The notes under the pieces: model-generated | Told to the model about the DNA's origin: nothing | Seen by the model: only the letters and a program-made list of their open reading frames with translations | Database searches by the model: none | DNA from: Archangium lansingense | GTDB lineage: Bacteria; Myxococcota; Myxococcia; Myxococcales; Myxococcaceae | Direction of reading: 5' to 3' | Assembly (NCBI RefSeq): GCF_026626635.1 | Contig: NZ_JAPNKA010000001.1 | Coordinates: 10,152,501-10,216,500 of the forward strand | Length of the DNA: 64,000 bases | Shown: positions 58,513 through 64,000 of the stretch, one piece after another | How positions within the stretch are numbered: position 1 is the stretch's first letter | How the letters are laid out: each line of letters opens with the position of its first letter | Made by a program: the position numbers and the translations under genes

Positions 58513-60149
58513 CTCGTCTCCCCCTGCGAAGACGTGGGCGCCGCGGGGGCCGGATGAGCGCCCTGGCGGATCTTCAACAGCAGCCAGTATCCCCCCGCCG
58601 CGCCCAGGGCAAGCCCCGCGAGCGTCAGCAGGACCAGCGTCACCGTGGAGGAGCGAGAGCGGGGCGCTGGCGTCGCGGGCACGCTCCGGGGAGGTACCTT
58701 GACGGGAGCCGCATGCGCCTCGGACCGAGGCTCCGCACGTGCGGCCGGTGTCGGAGGGGCCGGTGCCGGGCGTGGCTTGGGGGCCGGAGCTGAGGCGGGC
58801 TTGGGAGACCGCCCCATCATCGCCGCGAGCGTCGCTGAGTCGAGCGGCTGGGTGGCAGCCAGCGTGCGCGCGTCCTCCTTGGCCTTCGAGGCGAGCCGCT
58901 GCTCGATGCTCTCGGAGGTGAGCAGCTCGGTGGGCCCGGAGTCCACGCGGGGCACCTCGAGCGTCGGCGAGCCCGACACGGGAACCGCCTGGCGGGTGAC
59001 CTTGGGGACTTCTTCCAGCGTGGGGCTGCCGCCCACCACAGGCACCTGAATGGTCGGGGCCGCCAGGGCCGGCAGCTCGGCGGTGGGAACAGGCGGAGGC
59101 AGCATGTCCGAGCTCAGGGGCGAGGCCGTCGCCAGCTGGGCGGTGAGGCTGAAGGGCACCGGCTTCGGACGTGGGCGGGCGGCCGCGGGGGCCTGCGCTC
59201 CCGCCGCGGGCTTCACCGCACCCGGCGGCCTCGGGCGAGACAGGGCCGCGGTGAACTCCGCGAGGAACTCGCTCGCCGTCTTGGGGCGCGCGAGCGGATT
59301 GGCGTTGATGGTCCGCCGGTAGAGGGCCTCCACTCCGGGCGGCAGCTCGGGGTCATGGGCCTGCAGCTCCGGCACCTCCCCGTCCTCGGGCGTCTGGCCG
59401 GTGAGCAGCTCGCCCAGGATGACGCCGAGCGAGTAGAGGTCCATCCGCGTATCCAGCTCGCCACCTTCCGCGTACTCGGGGGCGACGTAGCTGGCCACTC
59501 GCCAGACCTTCTGAGCCTGGACAAAGGGCAGCCGGGGAATGCCGAGCGCCAGCCCGTAGTCCGTCACCTTCAGCATGTCTGGCAGGACGATGATGTTCTC
59601 GGGCTTGAGGTTCGAGTGCGGCCCGTACTTGTGGGCCGTGTTCAGGGCCTCGACGAGCTGCGCCAGGAGGGGCGCCACCTCCTTGGCCGAGAAGTGCTGC
59701 CCCTGCGCCGCGCGCTGCTCCATCATCCGCCGCAGCGTCATGCCCTCCAGGAGCTGCGTGGTGAAGTAGGGCCGGTTGCGCTCCTCGCCCTCCTCGTAGA
59801 CGCGCACGTGGTGGGGGTGGGTGAGCTTCTTGCCCTGGCGCAGCGCGAAGGAGAACTGGGTGCGCTCCTCGGGCATCTGCACCAACCGGGGGTTGATGAC
59901 CTTGAGCGCGACCTCGACGTCCATCTCCTGGTCGAGCGCGCGGAAGACGTGACCTACCGGGCCGGGGCCGAGCACCTCGCGGATGGCATAGCGCTTCGCG
60001 AAGACGTCACCGGGCTTGTAGGGGGCCTCCACGCTCGCCCCTCGGCGGCGCGTGCCACTTCCCGCCGCCGCGCCCGTGAGCTTCAGTCCACAGGTGGCGC
60101 AGGATTCACTGTTGTCGGGGACATTGCTGCCGCAGCGGTAGCAGAGCAC
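58509..60149 (-). CDS. Zinc-ribbon Ser/Thr pseudokinase with membrane anchor
   Basis: 546 residues. N-terminal zinc ribbon CYRCG...CATCG (residues 3-21). Kinase domain about 50-310: glycine loop GPGPVGHVF, Lys83 in VALKVIN. The catalytic loop reads HSNLKPENI (178-186) where active kinases have HRDLKPEN, so the catalytic Asp is Asn180, and the metal motif is DYG (197-199). A long Pro/Ala-rich linker leads to one span (STVTLVLLTLAGLALGAAGG) and a short tail. It may bind ATP but catalysis is doubtful. GTG start. Many myxobacterial kinases share this zinc-ribbon/linker/TM plan; the Asn substitution is unusual. Confidence 0.85.
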   Translation of the reverse strand: MLCYRCGSNVPDNSESCATCGLKLTGAAAGSGTRRRGASVEAPYKPGDVFAKRYAIREVLGPGPVGHVFRALDQEMDVEVALKVINPRLVQMPEERTQFSFALRQGKKLTHPHHVRVYEEGEERNRPYFTTQLLEGMTLRRMMEQRAAQGQHFSAKEVAPLLAQLVEALNTAHKYGPHSNLKPENIIVLPDMLKVTDYGLALGIPRLPFVQAQKVWRVASYVAPEYAEGGELDTRMDLYSLGVILGELLTGQTPEDGEVPELQAHDPELPPGVEALYRRTINANPLARPKTASEFLAEFTAALSRPRPPGAVKPAAGAQAPAAARPRPKPVPFSLTAQLATASPLSSDMLPPPVPTAELPALAAPTIQVPVVGGSPTLEEVPKVTRQAVPVSGSPTLEVPRVDSGPTELLTSESIEQRLASKAKEDARTLAATQPLDSATLAAMMGRSPKPASAPAPKPRPAPAPPTPAARAEPRSEAHAAPVKVPPRSVPATPAPRSRSSTVTLVLLTLAGLALGAAGGYWLLLKIRQGAHPAPAAPTSSQGETR

Positions 60150-60251
60150 AGCGGTCGGACTCCCGGAGGTGGGGGGCTGTTACGGGGCCTCCAGAAGGCA
60201 CCCGCGGAGGGTCTTAACCTGCCGCGCCGACATGGGGCAAGGAACGCCAGT

Positions 60252-60707
60252 TCAGCGGCCCGTCGAGCCGAAGCCACCTTCTCCCCGCTCGGTGTCGTCC
60301 AGCACCGTCAGTTCCACCAGGGAGACCTGGGACACCGGTGCCACCACGAGCTGGGCGATGCGCTCGCCGCGCCGGAGGGTGAAGGGCTGCGAGGAGAGGT
60401 TGACCAGGAGCACCTTCACCTCTCCCCGGTAGTCCGCGTCCACCGTACCTGGCGAGTTCAACAGGGTGATGCCGTGCTTGAGCGCCAGTCCCGAACGGGG
60501 CCGGAGCTGCGCCTCGTAGCCAGCGGGCAGCGCCAGCGCCAGGCCCGTGGGCACCGCCACGCGCTCCAGGGGACCGAGGGTCAGCTCCCCATCAATATCC
60601 GCTCGCAGATCCATCCCCGCGGCGAGCTCGGTTTCGTAGCGCGGCAGCGCCAACGGCTCGGGATGGGCGCGCACGCGGCGGACCCTCACGCTGACGGACG
60701 AAGTCAT
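60252..60707 (-). CDS. dut: Deoxyuridine 5'-triphosphate nucleotidohydrolase (dUTPase)
   Basis: 151 residues, normal length for the trimeric enzyme that hydrolyses dUTP to dUMP. All five motifs are present in order: AGMDLRAD, RPRSGLALKHG, GTVDADYRGEV (catalytic Asp and Tyr), RRGERIAQLVV and the C-terminal GEGGFGSTG that closes over the substrate. Standalone gene 47 bases downstream of the M23 peptidase gene on the same strand. Confidence 0.96.
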   Translation of the reverse strand: MTSSVSVRVRRVRAHPEPLALPRYETELAAGMDLRADIDGELTLGPLERVAVPTGLALALPAGYEAQLRPRSGLALKHGITLLNSPGTVDADYRGEVKVLLVNLSSQPFTLRRGERIAQLVVAPVSQVSLVELTVLDDTERGEGGFGSTGR

Positions 60708-60754
60708 GTGGGATGAAGTAGCACGATGTGGCCAAGATGCGAGTTCTCGGCCCG

Positions 60755-61768
60755 CTAGCGTGCCGCCTCATTCGCCACGGGACCGGACCTGGGACGGAAG
60801 CGAAATGGGTCCACCGGCTGCGCGGACAGCTCGAGCTGGTAGTGCAGGTGGGGCCCAGTGGAGCGGCCCGTGTTGCCCGAGCGAGCAATGAGCTCGCCAC
60901 GCGTCACGCGCTGCCCCGGCCGGACCAGCAGCTCCGAGTTGTGGCAGTAGGCCGTCGTCACGCCGCGGCCATGGTCGAGGATGAGGACCCGGCCATTCAC
61001 GCCGTCCTCACTCGCGCGGCGCACCGTGCCATCGGAGACCGCACGCACCTCGGTGCCAACGCGGACGGAGAGGTCCACGCCCGTATGCAGCTTGCGCGTG
61101 CCCAGCACAGGGTGAACGCGGTAGCCGAAGGGGCTCGACACCGGGGTGTGCTCCGGCACGGGCCACGCGAGACCGAAGGCCGTGGCCAGTGCGAGCGCCT
61201 GGGCCGCAGCGACGGTGGCGTCCTCGAAACCGGGGGGCAACTGCTTCGAGAGCCGCTCCAGGGTCGGCGCGCCGCCCTCGGCCTCTACGCGCGCGGCGGC
61301 GTAGCGGGCCGGGACACTGCCGGCGAAGACAGCGGTGAGGCGGGACTCCTCGTGGGGGAAGGCGCTGGCCAGGGACTCGAGCAGCTTGCGGGCCGCAGCG
61401 GGGCCCCGGGCCGCATCCAGCAGGGAGTCGGAGGGGATGCCCAACTCTCCGGCGAGCGCGAAAGCGGGAGCCCGGGCCGCAGGTGAGAGCCCCTTGAGCG
61501 CCAGGTGGGTGCCATACGCGAGCGCCTCCGCGTCGGTGAAGGGCCGGAGGGGTGGTGCGACGGGCGCGAGCGCGGGCGCGGACACCCCGGAGCTACTGAC
61601 GACACCGTCGTAGTAGGCGAGCAACGGCCGGGCGGTGCTCCGCCCCCCGGAGATCCAGGCCGAGGTGCGCCGCACCAGCGCGCCCGCGGGCGTGTGGTGC
61701 CAGGCGCACCAGAGACAGAGGACGGCCAGGGAGAAGTCGAGCAACCCTCGGACGTGGCGTGGGAACAT
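60755..61768 (-). CDS. M23-family (LytM) cell-wall endopeptidase
   Basis: 337 residues. Membrane-anchoring or signal segment near the N-terminus (LLDFSLAVLCLWCAW), a helical middle region, and a LytM domain from about residue 210. It begins PVSSPFGYRVHPVLGTRKLH and has zinc ligands in HTGVDLS (His-x3-Asp) and HLHYQLE (His-x-His), with GNTGRSTGPHLHY intact. It should cleave peptidoglycan cross-links in the periplasm. Lies 12 bases after the membrane-protein gene upstream, with which it probably forms a pair. Confidence 0.9.
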   Translation of the reverse strand: MFPRHVRGLLDFSLAVLCLWCAWHHTPAGALVRRTSAWISGGRSTARPLLAYYDGVVSSSGVSAPALAPVAPPLRPFTDAEALAYGTHLALKGLSPAARAPAFALAGELGIPSDSLLDAARGPAAARKLLESLASAFPHEESRLTAVFAGSVPARYAAARVEAEGGAPTLERLSKQLPPGFEDATVAAAQALALATAFGLAWPVPEHTPVSSPFGYRVHPVLGTRKLHTGVDLSVRVGTEVRAVSDGTVRRASEDGVNGRVLILDHGRGVTTAYCHNSELLVRPGQRVTRGELIARSGNTGRSTGPHLHYQLELSAQPVDPFRFRPRSGPVANEAAR

Positions 61769-61780
61769 GGGCCGTCCTCC

Positions 61781-62539
61781 TCAGCGCACGAAGGACCACA
61801 GGGGAGAGGCATCGAGCGCAGCGGCGAGCGCGAGGGGCGCGACCAAGGCGGAGCCGGGCAGCCCGTAGGCGAAGGCCTGTGCAAGTCCGCGCGCGTGCAG
61901 CTCGGAGGCGGCGTCCGCGTGCTGGAGGTTGCGCAGCACCGCGCGCCAGCCCAGCCGCCACAGGAGTCCCCCCAGTGCCGCGAGCGCGAGCCCCCGGGCC
62001 GCCACATCCGCCGCGCCATCACCGAGCAGCTCGCGCCACGAGAGGTACACCGAGCCCTGGACGAGCCGCGCCACGGTACAGGCGCCGGCCACGGCCACGA
62101 GCGCGGTGGCCAGAGGGCGAATCCACCGCAAGGTGGTGGGCTTGCGCAGGCAGCGCACGAGCATCGCGCGCCACGTGTTGCGCTGCGGAGGTGCGAGTGA
62201 GGACCGCACTGGAGACGGCGTCTCCTCGCGGTAGCCGAGCGCGGGGAGTGCGAGCACCAGGTCCGCCGTCAGCTCCCAAGCCAGGGCGAGGGCTCGGGCC
62301 AGAGTGGTGCGCCGCTCCAGGGAGAGCAGGTCCACGAGAGGCGCGGTGAGGTTGTAGCGGCCCACGAGCCGATCGAACGCGGCATCGGCCAGGTCCACTA
62401 CGGCCAGGAGCCGGTCATCGAGCGTATCCGCTGCGGCATGGACGCCCACGGCGATGAGCGCCAGCAGACCGAGCGGCATGAAGGCCCACCGGAAGTGGCC
62501 GAGGAAACGCGAGAGCGCGGTGAAAGGGCCCTGGGACAC
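61781..62539 (-). CDS. Hydrophobic membrane protein of unknown function
   Basis: 252 residues with about four spans (WAFMPLGLLALIAVGVHAAA, ATALVAVAGACTVARLV, ARGLALAALGGLLWRLGW, LVAPLALAAAL) and a helical cytoplasmic or periplasmic middle. No family recognised. It is encoded directly upstream of the M23 peptidase, so it may regulate or anchor that enzyme. That link is inference from adjacency. Confidence 0.65.
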   Translation of the reverse strand: MSQGPFTALSRFLGHFRWAFMPLGLLALIAVGVHAAADTLDDRLLAVVDLADAAFDRLVGRYNLTAPLVDLLSLERRTTLARALALAWELTADLVLALPALGYREETPSPVRSSLAPPQRNTWRAMLVRCLRKPTTLRWIRPLATALVAVAGACTVARLVQGSVYLSWRELLGDGAADVAARGLALAALGGLLWRLGWRAVLRNLQHADAASELHARGLAQAFAYGLPGSALVAPLALAAALDASPLWSFVR

Positions 62540-62619
62540 GGGAGGCTCCGGAGGTGGACCTGCCCATCAACGCACGGGCCGGCGGAAGGATTTTTCCCGC
62601 CTGTAGCCCGCAACGGAAG

Positions 62620-62680
62620 ACGCCCTCCCCCGCCAAAGCGAAGAGAGGGCGTCGATTCTCCCTCTCCCAGAGGGAGAGGG
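62620..62680. terminator. Paired hairpins after pnp
   Basis: Two inverted repeats lie eight bases past the pnp stop: CCCTCTCCC-AGA-GGGAGAGGG (62660-62680) and CGCCCTC...GAGGGCG (62621-62651). Neither has a U-tract; they are likely transcription-end or RNA-stabilising hairpins, and PNPase mRNA stability is commonly self-regulated in other bacteria (through its leader). Confidence 0.5.
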
Positions 62681-62687
62681 GTGCAGC

Positions 62688-64000
<1,313 letters not shown>

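Overview
The window looks like a chromosome segment of a myxobacterium, most likely from the Cystobacterineae (Archangium/Cystobacter/Stigmatella group). The evidence is very high GC, GTG/TTG starts, stop-start overlapping operons, kinase-like proteins with a membrane anchor, an RCC1-repeat lipoprotein, a TIGR02270 protein, an AgmX-like protein and a heavy load of insertion sequences. The species is inferred from style only. No tRNA, rRNA or CRISPR array was seen.

Layout. 1-4.4 kb: truncated RCC1-repeat lipoprotein (minus), a decayed IS91-like transposase, a VOC protein and a kinase-like membrane protein. 4.6-17.5 kb: a five-gene minus-strand operon of very large proteins (about 1315, 636, 647, 1026 and 660 aa). 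It contains two tandem phage-tail-collar paralogues that differ mainly at their tips, and a DUF6603 protein. No function is known to me. 17.6-23.4 kb: peptide natural-product island with a 42-residue precursor (core TNTCTITHTSKK), a fused cyclodehydratase/YcaO protein and a flavin amine oxidase. A REP-type transposase with multiplied ends follows, then two leader peptides of mersacidin/lichenicidin type whose cores have no cysteine, each behind the same 102-bp upstream block. 23.7-27.7 kb: alpha/beta hydrolase and a LytS/LytTR-type two-component pair. 27.7-37.3 kb: mobile-element pile-up (complete ISAzo13-type element with 3-bp target duplication, truncated group II intron whose reverse transcriptase has a stop codon in its YADD box, orphan kinase fragment, phospholipase-D-like remnant, second IS91 remnant, IS1182 element). 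A large secreted trypsin-fold/LGFP/FG-GAP lipoprotein sits inside it.

37.3-43 kb: TIGR02270 protein, then a type VI secretion effector operon: DUF2169 adaptor, catalytically dead ketosynthase-like protein, DUF4150 PAAR-like tip, an unrecognised toxin candidate and an Imm49 immunity protein. 43.3-56.1 kb: a tightly coupled 12-gene minus-strand operon encoding MotA, MotB, a membrane-anchored FliG-like protein and nine lipoproteins or exported proteins, one with an AgmX/TonB-like C-terminus. No flagellar filament, hook, FliM or FliN gene accompanies it. This looks like an undescribed ion-driven, flagellar-motor-derived envelope machine and is the strongest candidate for a new system. 56.2-64 kb: housekeeping genes purB, an ABC substrate-binding protein, a pseudokinase, dut, an M23 peptidase, a membrane protein and the 3' part of pnp.

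All family assignments come from reading motifs by eye. Those marked as inference need a profile search.
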